Shown: positions 25,987-34,389 of the stretch, in pieces
How the letters are laid out: the number at the start of each line of letters is the position of its first letter
Position numbering within the stretch: position 1 is the stretch's first letter
DNA from: Caldilineaceae bacterium SB0662_bin_25
GTDB lineage: Bacteria; Chloroflexota; Anaerolineae; Caldilineales; Caldilineaceae
Assembly: GCA_009840225.1 (NCBI GenBank)
Contig: VXOE01000256.1
Span: 1 to 48,183 of the forward strand
Direction of reading: 5' to 3'
Length of the DNA stretch: 48,183 nt
Notes under the pieces: model-generated
The model's database searches: none
What the model was told of the DNA's origin: nothing
Seen by the model: the letters and a program-made list of their open reading frames with translations, nothing else
Program-made: the position numbers and the translations under genes

Positions 25987-27432
25987 TTAGAAACGATCCA
26001 GGCAATGGTCAAGGATATTCTGGATGTGGCGCCTCTCCTCTTCGAATGTAGAGAGGCGTTTTTGTACAGACCTGATGTCGATGGCACGGCCGTGGTCCCG
26101 CTCCTCTACGGCCTGCTGCAAGATCCTCAGCAGCAGGCCGACGATGCGGCGGCGACGCTGATATTCGAATGGCAGATGGGGATCTGAGATGGTTTCGGGC
26201 AGGGAGCGGTACCACGCCTCTTTTTCTGCCAGCTTGAATTCGAGCCGCAGAGAGGAAGCTCCCATCTGCGTACGCGTGTAGATGGAGCGTTGGGGGGTGG
26301 ACGATTCGGTCTGCTGCGTGTCGTCGAAGGGGAGAATGCGGCCGTCTTCGGAATTGAGCCAGAGGATAGGCGTTGCGTAACCGACGCGGTTTGGGTCGTT
26401 GATGTACAGGTTATTGCGGGCGATGCTGACAGCGGCGTCGATATGGCCGCGGCCGCGGCCCGAGACAAGCGCTTCGTAGACGCCGGCGGCGAAGTACACA
26501 GCGGAGCGATCCAGGATCTCGTAGCGCATGGCGATGACGGCAGGCAGGCCGCTTTGGAGCAACTGGTGGGCGATACCGGCAAAGGGTCGTGAACTATCGA
26601 CACGGCCCGCCAGGCAGGCGTTGAGAAAGACAAGCTTCACCGATTCTGCCTGCTGCAACACCGTGCGCAGTGCGGCGGGGGACACGAGGGTTGGGGCGTC
26701 AACGTCCCAAAGGAGGAGGCCGTCCTCATTGCCGTGGCCGACAAAGTGCAGTATGTCGGGCTGGGTTGTCACAAGCCGTTCCCGGATCTGCTGGATGGTA
26801 ACGCGGCCGTCCAGATGGTCCAGCGCCACGCGGGCAGAGGGAAGCTTTTCGATTGCGGAACGGATCTGTTCGCTCTCAGTGCGTGCGGCCAGTTGATGGC
26901 CCGCTTCATCTTGGTGGGGCCAAAACTGTTCGGGGACGCCCGTCATTCCCGTATCGACCGTCACCAACAGAACTTTGAGAGGCAGCGCTGCTTCCAGCGC
27001 CCTGGGGCGGGCAACATAGCTGACGAGATTCCGGGTGCGAACGAGTGATAGATTGGGGTCGGCCGCGAAGGACTGATTGCGGAGGGGATCATGGAGCGTC
27101 TCCCAGGGCAAGGCCGCGACGGCGGGGGGATGCAGGATGAGGCGCAGCCGGAGCCGGTCGCCGCCATCCAGATCGGCGCGGGCCTGGGCCCAGAGGTCTC
27201 GCACTTGATCGCGGAACAGTTCGGAAAAGAGCCTGCTGCCGATTTCGGCCAGTAGCTCTTCCCCTTGTGTCTGAACCGGGTCTCCCAGCCGGGCCAAGAA
27301 CTCCACCCAGACGAGCTGGAAGGCATCCTGAGCGAAGGTGGATGCGCCACTCAGCCCGCGATAGGACGCCAGTACGGCAAAGGGAGCCTTGTCGCCGCTA
27401 ATGGTGATGTCGAAATTCGTGTACTCGCTCAA
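25987..27432 (-). CDS. CHAT-domain (caspase-like peptidase fold) protein
   Basis: A 481-residue protein. A CHAT domain spans about 150-370, with the catalytic dyad visible as H233 in HFVGHGNEDG and C273 in VFLNACLAG. The N-terminal 140 residues resemble the helical and beta region that often precedes CHAT in Chloroflexota and Cyanobacteria (RLRLRLILHPPAVAALPWE). The last 80 residues are helical and charged, likely a coiled coil. CHAT proteins are cysteine proteases used in signalling or cell-death and defence systems (for example gasdermin activation and type III-E CRISPR craspase); no such partner is encoded here. The start appears to be TTG; no ATG is available nearby. Its stop lies beside the ligase gene start, so the two may be co-transcribed. 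Confidence 0.88.
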   Translation of the reverse strand: MSEYTNFDITISGDKAPFAVLASYRGLSGASTFAQDAFQLVWVEFLARLGDPVQTQGEELLAEIGSRLFSELFRDQVRDLWAQARADLDGGDRLRLRLILHPPAVAALPWETLHDPLRNQSFAADPNLSLVRTRNLVSYVARPRALEAALPLKVLLVTVDTGMTGVPEQFWPHQDEAGHQLAARTESEQIRSAIEKLPSARVALDHLDGRVTIQQIRERLVTTQPDILHFVGHGNEDGLLLWDVDAPTLVSPAALRTVLQQAESVKLVFLNACLAGRVDSSRPFAGIAHQLLQSGLPAVIAMRYEILDRSAVYFAAGVYEALVSGRGRGHIDAAVSIARNNLYINDPNRVGYATPILWLNSEDGRILPFDDTQQTESSTPQRSIYTRTQMGASSLRLEFKLAEKEAWYRSLPETISDPHLPFEYQRRRRIVGLLLRILQQAVEERDHGRAIDIRSVQKRLSTFEEERRHIQNILDHCLDRF

Positions 27433-27439
27433 CTCCGGT

Positions 27440-27497
27440 TTCCAGTTGTTCCTTTTTGTTTTATAGTATCATCATCCTTCTCTTCAGGAAACTGGAA
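27440..27497. promoter_or_regulatory. Inverted repeat in the divergent CHAT / membrane-protein promoter region
   Basis: TTCCAGTT and AACTGGAA (8-bp arms, 42 bases apart) flank a T-rich stretch containing TATAGT, in the 73-base region between two divergent genes. The arrangement would suit a shared operator, but the arms are short and each lies close to a start codon, so chance is a real alternative. Confidence 0.25.
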
Positions 27498-27505
27498 GTG
27501 GAAAA

Positions 27506-28483
27506 TTGGGTACTGAGAACTGGTATTCGCCGTTCGGGGCCGGGGGCCAACAGGGTACGGGTCAACCCGCAGCCGGGAGTGCGTCCTTTGCAGCGACGGG
27601 GATGGAACGCCCTACGACAGCGGTGAAGGAGTACGGCCCGAACCGACGCTTTGTGCAGCGCGTGAGCGTGCTGGCCTGGACGGTAGCGGCCACGGTGGCG
27701 ATCAGCTTGTTTCTGCGGCTGCCGACGGTCGTGTTTACGCTGAACGCGCTGGGTTCGCCGATGTCGATCCGAATCAGCGAGACGACGGTCATCGCGGTCT
27801 TTATCGCGCTGCTCACGGCCAGCGGGACGGAACGGGCGATCCGCACACATCCCCTTTACTCAGGGGATCCATTGGGCGGCGAACCTGAGAGCGGCGGGCA
27901 CACCTGGCTGTTCTGGGGACTGCCTGCGGCAGTATCCATTTTGGCTGTACTGCTTGCGCCTGAGGCCAGGACACCGCTTTTTCAGGCCGGAGCTGCGCTG
28001 CTCAGCGGCGGGTTGATAGCAATCATTCTGTTTAACCTGTACGCTTCCGTAGACCAGGAATCGACGGGTTACCGACAGGCTCGCATCCTGCTCAACGTGC
28101 TGTCGTATACGGCGGCGCTGGCGCTTTTTCTACTGGTATACCAGACCAGAACGCGCAGCCTGCTTTCGGGGACCCTGATTGCGGCGACGTCGGCGCTGCT
28201 GGCTGTCGAGCTGCTGCGGGACATCATGCCCAGAGTGAATGTCGTGCTCATGTATGCGGCGCTGGTTGCGGTTGTGCTGGGCGAGGCGGCGTGGGCGTTG
28301 AATTACTGGCCCCTATCGGGAGCAAGCGGCGGGCTGGTTCTGCTGCTCATTTTTTATCTGTTTGTTGGGCTGGCCCGGCACGCGTTGCATGAGGGCCATC
28401 TGAGCCGCAGGCTTGTGCTGGAGTATTCGGCGTTTGCGGTGCTGGCGCTTGTGCTGATCGTGCTGATCGGGCCAGGACTCTAG
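27506..28483 (+). CDS. Polytopic membrane protein, DUF5656-like
   Basis: A 325-residue integral membrane protein of unknown function. A flexible Gly/Gln-rich N-terminus of about 50 residues precedes roughly eight to nine hydrophobic segments (for example VLAWTVAATVAISLFLRLP, WGLPAAVSILAVLLA, ALALFLLVYQ, VVLMYAALVAVVLGEAAWAL, LVLLLIFYLFVGLARHAL and the C-terminal AFAVLALVLIVLIG). The arrangement and the late LARHALHEGHLSRRLVLEY segment recall the DUF5656 proteins of Chloroflexota. The start is TTG or, less likely, the ATG at 27602; the N-terminus is not conserved enough to decide. It is divergently transcribed from the CHAT gene and converges with the panE-like gene. Confidence 0.75.
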   Translation: MGTENWYSPFGAGGQQGTGQPAAGSASFAATGMERPTTAVKEYGPNRRFVQRVSVLAWTVAATVAISLFLRLPTVVFTLNALGSPMSIRISETTVIAVFIALLTASGTERAIRTHPLYSGDPLGGEPESGGHTWLFWGLPAAVSILAVLLAPEARTPLFQAGAALLSGGLIAIILFNLYASVDQESTGYRQARILLNVLSYTAALALFLLVYQTRTRSLLSGTLIAATSALLAVELLRDIMPRVNVVLMYAALVAVVLGEAAWALNYWPLSGASGGLVLLLIFYLFVGLARHALHEGHLSRRLVLEYSAFAVLALVLIVLIGPGL

Positions 28484-28507
28484 CCTCTGAATCCTTCTAC
28501 CATGCCT

Positions 28508-28524
28508 GGAACTGCCCTAGTTCC
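28508..28524. terminator. Short hairpin between convergent genes
   Basis: GGAACT / AGTTCC (6-bp stem, loop GCCCT) lies in the 59-base gap between the convergent membrane-protein and panE-like genes. The place suits a two-way terminator, but the stem is short and there is no T-run on either side. Confidence 0.3.
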
Positions 28525-28542
28525 GGCGCGAATTGCTGTGGA

Positions 28543-29634
28543 CTAAGGATTGTCCACTTCTCCAGTTGCGGCAGCAAGTCTTTCGAAGTTACCCCTCCAA
28601 CCAGCTCTCAACTGCGGCTCGGCGGCAAGTTTCTGAACAGTTTGGGTCAGCAAACGGTTGACCGGCGTTTGGATGCCGACTTCCACGCCCTTGCGCACGA
28701 TGGCGCCGTTGTACCAGCCGACTTCGCTTCCCCTCTTACCTGACTCCAGATCGAGGAAAAGGCTAGGCATCTTGCCTCCCCTCGCTCCGCCGACGATTCT
28801 GCGCAGTGCAGGCCGCAGGAGCGGGCGCGGACCGTAACGCAGTATGGGGGCGAGTGTGCGGAGCGGGTATTTTTCGACGTTGAGAGGGTTGATGCCGGCG
28901 GCGGCCATCACGCGCAGGGCCTCGCGCAGGGCGTCGATCTCCAGGTCGGCGATGCGGGGGTGGGCGAAGGTGACGCCGGGCGGCTCGGCGAGGATGGCGC
29001 TGGTGGCGTTGCCGATCATGTTCATCAGCAGTTTCGACCATTTCATGCTGTGCGCATCGTTGTACACCTTGGCGGGGAGGCCGGCGGAGGAGAAGCACGA
29101 GGAGAGAGGAGGGAGGAGAGAGGAGAGAGCGTTGCTTCTCGGGCCCTCGCTGTCTTCGTGGAAGTCTGCGAGGCCGACGGCAAAGGTGGGCTTTGTAACC
29201 TGGACGACACCAGGTTCTTTCACTTCGACAGGTGCCGTGATGGTTCCGGCGAGGACCCGCTGGGGGCCAAAGCGGGCGGCGATCTGTTCTTCGTTGCCGA
29301 CCCCGTTCTGCAGGCTGAGGATTGCCGGGGGAAGCAATGCTTCTGCCGGGGCCAATTCGTCGAGAACGGTTTGCGTGTCGTAGCTCTTGACGGCGAGTAT
29401 GGCGAGGTCATAGGAGCTGGGAAAGGCCTCGCGAAGAGAAGAGACGGCGCTGACCGAGGGGATCCTTTCCACTGCGCCATCAGCCGCGTGCAGCTCGAGA
29501 CCACGCGATTGCAGGGCAGCGGCTGTGCCGGTGCGACCGACCAATTTCACGACATGCCCGGCCGAGGCCAGCTTGCCACCGACAAAACAGCCGATGGCCC
29601 CGGCACCGACAATGAGGATGCGAAGAGGGTCCAT
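28543..29634 (-). CDS. panE: 2-dehydropantoate 2-reductase (ketopantoate reductase) family protein
   Basis: A 363-residue ApbA/PanE-family protein, which reduces ketopantoate to pantoate with NADPH in coenzyme A synthesis. The N-terminal Rossmann motif is ILIVGAGAIGCFVGGKLA (6-23), followed by AILAVKSYDT and LSLQNGVGNEE. The C-terminal domain holds the catalytic lysine in SMKWSKLLMN, and the late EVGWYNGAIV matches the conserved E-x-x-x-N-G segment. It is about 50 residues longer than E. coli PanE, with a Ser/Glu-rich insertion near 155-185. It is the last gene of the glycerol operon, starting just after glpC. That context is unexpected for pantothenate synthesis, so it could reduce another 2-keto acid. 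Confidence 0.82.
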   Translation of the reverse strand: MDPLRILIVGAGAIGCFVGGKLASAGHVVKLVGRTGTAAALQSRGLELHAADGAVERIPSVSAVSSLREAFPSSYDLAILAVKSYDTQTVLDELAPAEALLPPAILSLQNGVGNEEQIAARFGPQRVLAGTITAPVEVKEPGVVQVTKPTFAVGLADFHEDSEGPRSNALSSLLPPLSSCFSSAGLPAKVYNDAHSMKWSKLLMNMIGNATSAILAEPPGVTFAHPRIADLEIDALREALRVMAAAGINPLNVEKYPLRTLAPILRYGPRPLLRPALRRIVGGARGGKMPSLFLDLESGKRGSEVGWYNGAIVRKGVEVGIQTPVNRLLTQTVQKLAAEPQLRAGWRGNFERLAAATGEVDNP

Positions 29635-29637
29635 GGC

Positions 29638-30996
29638 TCAGTTCCCACCGGCGGGACGCCGGGCCTGGAGGTCGTACAGACCATAGGCCGCCGCCAGAAG
29701 CTCGATAGGATGACGGGAGGGGAGGCCGGTTCCGTGTTCCAGTTGCCAGCGGCATGTTTCGGAGTCGCAGGCGGTAAAAGAGACCGGTCCCCTGGAATCC
29801 GAATCGGACTCATTCGCTTGAGAAGCGACGTAGTCGAAGAGCTCCCTTCCAACGTCCATGGCGATCTGGTATTTTTCGGTCTTGTAGCCGTAGGTCCCGG
29901 CGATACCGCAACAGCGGGCCTGGCTTTCGCGCAGGTCAAGATTCGGGATCCGGGCCAGCAGGTCGAGCGCGGGTTTGCCGATGCGATGGGCGCGCAGCTG
30001 GCAGGGGGCATGGTAGGGCAGAATGAAGGGTTGATCTGATTGTTTAAGCGGGCGCAGGTCGGAGGGCAACTGGTCTTGATCGAGACGTTCGCGCAGCCAT
30101 TCGAAGACATCCCAAGTGGCGAGCTTGAGGGCCCGGGTGCCTGCATCGCTCTCCAGGTCGAGGAGCTCCGGCGCCTCCTCTTTGAGGGTCAGGGTGCAGC
30201 TGGTGCTTGTGCCGAGGATTGGGTAGCCGGCGTTTACGTATTGGGCGAGGCGGGCGACGTTACGGCGATGGTAGCTCTCGGCGGCGCCGAATTCTCCGTT
30301 CGAGAGCATAGGCAGGCCGCAGCAGTTTTGCGGAGGTACTATCACTTCGTAGCCGAGATGCTCCAACACGAGAATCGCGGCCATGCCCACGAAGGGCTCG
30401 TAGTACTGAGTCGCGCAGCCGTGAAAGTAAATGACTTTTCGCTCGCTGCGCAGCCGCTGGGCACGGGTACGCGCAAGCCAGCGGTTGAGCGTTTCACGGT
30501 GCCAGCGGGGCAGCGGCGCCTTCTCTGCGACACCGAACAGGGATGCGGCGAGCTTACGGCTGAGCGGGTTGTGCAGGGCGAAGTTGGCGAGGCCGGGCGC
30601 GACGCTTCCCATCCGTCCCAGTAGTTCATTCCGGCCCAGGAGACGGTTACGCAGGGAGAGGCCGCGCGCGGCCACGATGCGGGCGCGGGCGCGGGCGTTG
30701 ATTTCGGCGATACGGACGCCGGTAGGGCAGACTTCGTTGCAGACGCGGCAGCCGGAGCAGTAGTCGACCGAGGCATCAGGCATCCGGCCAGCGGCGAGGG
30801 GGCGGGAGATGGGGCCGGAGTCGTCCTCGTAGTAAGGGTGGCCGAAATCACGAAAGCGTTCGGACTGGGGCGCGGCGTACTTCGGGCCCGGGAAGCTGTC
30901 AGTCACTTCGGAGACCGGGCAGTAGCTGGTGCAGATGTTGCACTTGATACAGGCGTTCAGGCTGAGGCCGACAGAGTTTACGGTTGTGTTTTGCAT
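29638..30996 (-). CDS. glpC: Anaerobic glycerol-3-phosphate dehydrogenase subunit C (iron-sulfur membrane anchor)
   Basis: A 452-residue subunit that passes electrons from GlpAB to the quinone pool. Two 4Fe-4S ferredoxin motifs are near the N-terminus (CIKCNICTSYCP, 16-27, and CSGCRVCNEVCP, about 80-91). Two CCG domains follow, of the kind found in heterodisulfide reductase subunit D and glycolate oxidase GlcF (NCCGLP about 224-229 and RCCGIAG about 358-364). Length is a little above the E. coli protein (396). The gene is 37 bases after glpB, and its stop is four bases from the panE-like start, so both belong to the operon. It has no long hydrophobic helix; membrane attachment is probably peripheral. 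Confidence 0.9.
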   Translation of the reverse strand: MQNTTVNSVGLSLNACIKCNICTSYCPVSEVTDSFPGPKYAAPQSERFRDFGHPYYEDDSGPISRPLAAGRMPDASVDYCSGCRVCNEVCPTGVRIAEINARARARIVAARGLSLRNRLLGRNELLGRMGSVAPGLANFALHNPLSRKLAASLFGVAEKAPLPRWHRETLNRWLARTRAQRLRSERKVIYFHGCATQYYEPFVGMAAILVLEHLGYEVIVPPQNCCGLPMLSNGEFGAAESYHRRNVARLAQYVNAGYPILGTSTSCTLTLKEEAPELLDLESDAGTRALKLATWDVFEWLRERLDQDQLPSDLRPLKQSDQPFILPYHAPCQLRAHRIGKPALDLLARIPNLDLRESQARCCGIAGTYGYKTEKYQIAMDVGRELFDYVASQANESDSDSRGPVSFTACDSETCRWQLEHGTGLPSRHPIELLAAAYGLYDLQARRPAGGN

Positions 30997-31033
30997 AGAG
31001 GAGATGGCCAGGGATTTGGGTAGACCACTGGCG

Positions 31034-32422
31034 CTATTGGCTCTTAATCACTCCATTTGCGGCGGCGTAGCCGGTAGCGATGGCGATGCCTTCGCGGCTG
31101 CGCTCGCGGATTGGGTCGGTGTGGGCGAGAATTGAGCCCGCAGCCCACAGGTTATCATAGACAGGCGCGCCGGACTGGTCCAGCGGACGAAAGTGGTGGT
31201 TGACGGAGACACCGGCCTGGAAGATTGGATGGCCGCGTTTGTCGAGGAAGAGAGGGCGCAGCCAGTGGGAGCGCGCGTGCGGCGCGGTCAGCGGCAGGTC
31301 GAAGACGGTCTCCTTTACGCGGCCGCAGCGGTCAGCGTAGATGCCTCCGCCGAGGATGCCGCCGGTTGCGAGCAGGTAGTTGCGGGCCGTGTGGCGAAGG
31401 GGGCGGCTTCCGGTTTCGGTCTCGATCCACTGGATGCGCCGGCCGGTGGCGTGGAACCCGCAGACTTCCATGCCGATTTCGACGCGGACGCCGAGGCCAG
31501 CCAGTTGGATGCGCAGGGCAGCGTCAAGGCGCAGACCCGGCACACTGGGAGGGAGCGTCGGGATCTCAAAGACTGATAGGACTGTGCCGCGCCTGTCAGA
31601 ATGTTGGGCCGAATCCCGGCCTCGATCGACGACAGCTTCCTGCAGCTGCGTCAGGAGGCGTGTGTGGGCGTCCATCCCTAGCAGTGCGGGAAGGCCCACA
31701 CGTTCTCCGGGTGCGGCCATGTCTGCCACCATTTCAGTGAACTGCGCCTGGGCGTCAAGTTTATCCAGTGTGCGCGCCATCTGCAGCGGAGAGATGTCAC
31801 GCCGCCTCAAGAGCGGACTGAGATTCAGGGTAGCGGTGCGAGCATAGAAGCCTTGCTTCTGCAGATTCTCGGCGCTCAATGCGGGGTAGAATTCGGGCAT
31901 TCCTTCCAGGCCGACAATTACCAGCGGGCGGTCGTCCTCCAGGTTGCCTGCCTGTTGGGCGGTTGGCGCCAGATAGACCGGGCGGGGGGCGCCAACCGGT
32001 GAGATGAGCTGGCAATTGCGTCCGAGGTTGTCGTTGTCGATCTGTTCGACTTGGCCTCTTGTTTGTGAACTTTCATCCTCAGACGCGCTGGGGGCGGGGA
32101 GAGACATGATGGTTCCGGGGCGTACATAGGGCAGCGCGGCTGCGACGGTAAATTGTTGAAACGCGTCCAGCGCCGTCGCAATTGCGTCCACGCCCAGAAG
32201 ACGGTAGGGATGTGCAGGCGGCAGTTCGGGTAGCGCCTGTGTCCAGTTCGCGACCGCCTCATCCCTGTTTTCCACATATCCCAGAAGATCAATTGTTCCG
32301 GCATGCCAGTGCGTCGCGCCGGCGCCGTGGGCAATCACGCGCACGTGCAGGCCGGCGCGTGCGGCGGTATATGCGGCAAAGAGGCCGGTCAGACCGGCGC
32401 CGATTACAAGGAGATCGAGCAT
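31034..32422 (-). CDS. glpB: Anaerobic glycerol-3-phosphate dehydrogenase subunit B
   Basis: A 462-residue flavoprotein subunit. The N-terminal dinucleotide fold is clear (LLVIGAGLTGLFAAYTAARAG, here given in part: VIGAGLTGLFAAY), and THWHAGTIDLLGY and LLATGGILGGGIYADR are typical GlpB segments. The C-terminal part (NLWAAGSILAHTDPIRERSREGIAIATGYA region) matches the family end, so the gene is full length. It is slightly longer than E. coli GlpB (419) owing to a Ser/Glu-rich insertion around 112-130. GlpB sits between GlpA and GlpC in the electron path. The 101-base gap after glpA contains no obvious promoter. Confidence 0.9.
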   Translation of the reverse strand: MLDLLVIGAGLTGLFAAYTAARAGLHVRVIAHGAGATHWHAGTIDLLGYVENRDEAVANWTQALPELPPAHPYRLLGVDAIATALDAFQQFTVAAALPYVRPGTIMSLPAPSASEDESSQTRGQVEQIDNDNLGRNCQLISPVGAPRPVYLAPTAQQAGNLEDDRPLVIVGLEGMPEFYPALSAENLQKQGFYARTATLNLSPLLRRRDISPLQMARTLDKLDAQAQFTEMVADMAAPGERVGLPALLGMDAHTRLLTQLQEAVVDRGRDSAQHSDRRGTVLSVFEIPTLPPSVPGLRLDAALRIQLAGLGVRVEIGMEVCGFHATGRRIQWIETETGSRPLRHTARNYLLATGGILGGGIYADRCGRVKETVFDLPLTAPHARSHWLRPLFLDKRGHPIFQAGVSVNHHFRPLDQSGAPVYDNLWAAGSILAHTDPIRERSREGIAIATGYAAANGVIKSQ

Positions 32423-32523
32423 GCGCGGTTAGGGGTTTTGGCTCATGGTGTTCGGCATTACATTACACGGCATCATAGCAGTCGCTCCAGATTCGATGGT
32501 AGATTCCCATGCGGACGTCATGG

Positions 32524-34383
32524 CTAGCGGTCTAAATCAGAAATGGAGGAATCGGAGCGATAGAAGGAGGAAAGGGGGCTTTCCCCGTCATCGACGGGCA
32601 GGTGATCGGCGTTCAGAATGCTGAGATAGATCAGCTCGTCCAGGCGTTCCTGGCGCAGCTGCTGTCCCCAGAGGATGGGTGCGACGCCCTTCCAGCGCTC
32701 CTGGAGAAAGTCGCGCAGGAGCAGGTTCGGCTGTGAAACGGCCGCCTGGGGATCGACGGCGGCGGAGCGCTGGCGGAAGTCGCCCTGGGGTGTGGGAACG
32801 GAGGCCGGCTCAGAGGCTGTGGCCTGTTGTTCCGGGGTGGGGCTGTCGCGGTGGTGATGGGCCGGGGACTGCATGTGGGCCACGTTCCACTCGCCGGCTG
32901 CGGACGAGGCATTGCCGGCGCGCAACTGGTGGAGGATACCAACGGCGCGGTAGGTGCAGAAGCCGCCCTGACACGGTCCCATGCCGAGGCGGACATCGCG
33001 GCGCAGGTCGTCGAGGGTGACGGTCGGGTTGCGCTGGACGGCGCCCTCCAACATTGAGCGGGTGACCAGTTCACACTCGCAGACCAGCTCCGACTGCAGG
33101 TTTTCGTCTTCGACTTCGTTGAGCCGGTGGCCGAGCCAGTAGTGTCCCTGTTCGACGCCGGGCACGGGTGTATCGGCGGTGCGGCAGGGGCGGGAAACGC
33201 CCAACTGCTCACAGGCGGCATCGACTGCGGACTCGGCCATGAGGCGGAAGGTCGTCCACTTTCCGCCGGTTATGGTGATGAAGCCGCGCAGACCGTCCCG
33301 CTGCTGATGGTCAAGCAGGGCGAGGGCACGGGTGGCGTCACGGCTGTCCTGGGGCAGTTTCGTCGCCGGGTACTTGCTCGACTGGGCACGGTTCTCGCTT
33401 TGGGCAGGGCGACCGGGCAGTTGGGTCTCCTGGTATAAGGGCCGCACGCCAGCCCAGGCGCGCAGGATGCGGGTGCGGCTGAGGCCGGGGACGAGTTTGT
33501 CGCCTTCGGTGAGCATCAGGTCGATTTCCCACTGCTCGATTGGCAGGTCCTCGGGTTCGGCCACTCGTTCGTCGGTGGTGCCGATGACGGTGACGGTGTG
33601 TATGGGCACGAGGATGTCGCCGTCGCCGGGCATTTTGCAGCGGTTGATGACGGTGTTGGTCAGACGGGCGTTGGTGGCCAGCATCACGCCTTTGCCGAGG
33701 ATCATCTTCACCTCCACGTCTGCGAGTGCGGCGACATGACCGGACCAGGCGCCGGCGGCGTTGATGACGAGATCGGCGTCGATGTGCAGTTCTTCTCCGG
33801 AGACTGTGTCGAGAATGGTGGCGCCGGAGAGTGTTCGGTTGCCGTCGCCGCCGGAGAGGTGGAGCCGGGTGAGCTCGTGGTAGGGCAGCAGGGTGGCGCC
33901 GGCCTGGCGGGCAGCCTGGGCGGTGGCGTGGGCGGCGAGGAAGCTGTCGGCGGCGGCGTCAGGCAGTTCAAAGACGCGGCTAATGCGGGGGTTGAGCAGA
34001 GGCTCGCGGCGCAGGGCGGACGCCGCCGGGATCTCGGTGCAGGGGACGTCGAGGCGGCGGCAGGCGGCGGCGAAGCGATCGGGATAGTCGTCCTCGTCTT
34101 CGGGCGTTACCACGAAAAACCCGCTCGTATCTTCGATGCAGTGGGTGTGGGTGCGGCGCAGGATGCGATTCTCGCTGATACACTCGACAGCGCTGTCGGG
34201 ATCTTTGAGTACGTATCTTGCACCGCTGTGGAGGAGGCCGTGGTAGCGCCCGGTTGTGCCGTGTGTCAGGTCGCGCTTTTCGACGAGGACTGTGCGAAAC
34301 CCTCGCAGGGCGGCATCCCAGGCTACACCGGTTCCGGTTGCGCCGCCGCCGATCACGAGGATTTCAGTCTGCATCCTCTTCAT
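32524..34383 (-). CDS. glpA: Anaerobic glycerol-3-phosphate dehydrogenase subunit A
   Basis: The catalytic FAD subunit (619 residues), oxidising glycerol-3-phosphate to dihydroxyacetone phosphate. The FAD fold begins EILVIGGGATGTGVAWDAAL (7-26), with HGTTGRYHGLLHSGARY (41-57) typical of the family. A BFD-like 2Fe-2S domain follows, with C435, C437, C471 and C476 (CEC and GPCQGGFC). It is about 75 residues longer than E. coli GlpA: an extra His/Gln/Ser/Pro-rich linker at about 488-550 separates the 2Fe-2S domain from the conserved end (FLQERWKGVAPILWG). It starts six bases after the enzyme I-like stop. With glpB and glpC it forms the complete anaerobic-type enzyme. Confidence 0.93.
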   Translation of the reverse strand: MKRMQTEILVIGGGATGTGVAWDAALRGFRTVLVEKRDLTHGTTGRYHGLLHSGARYVLKDPDSAVECISENRILRRTHTHCIEDTSGFFVVTPEDEDDYPDRFAAACRRLDVPCTEIPAASALRREPLLNPRISRVFELPDAAADSFLAAHATAQAARQAGATLLPYHELTRLHLSGGDGNRTLSGATILDTVSGEELHIDADLVINAAGAWSGHVAALADVEVKMILGKGVMLATNARLTNTVINRCKMPGDGDILVPIHTVTVIGTTDERVAEPEDLPIEQWEIDLMLTEGDKLVPGLSRTRILRAWAGVRPLYQETQLPGRPAQSENRAQSSKYPATKLPQDSRDATRALALLDHQQRDGLRGFITITGGKWTTFRLMAESAVDAACEQLGVSRPCRTADTPVPGVEQGHYWLGHRLNEVEDENLQSELVCECELVTRSMLEGAVQRNPTVTLDDLRRDVRLGMGPCQGGFCTYRAVGILHQLRAGNASSAAGEWNVAHMQSPAHHHRDSPTPEQQATASEPASVPTPQGDFRQRSAAVDPQAAVSQPNLLLRDFLQERWKGVAPILWGQQLRQERLDELIYLSILNADHLPVDDGESPLSSFYRSDSSISDLDR

Positions 34384-34389
34384 CGGGGG

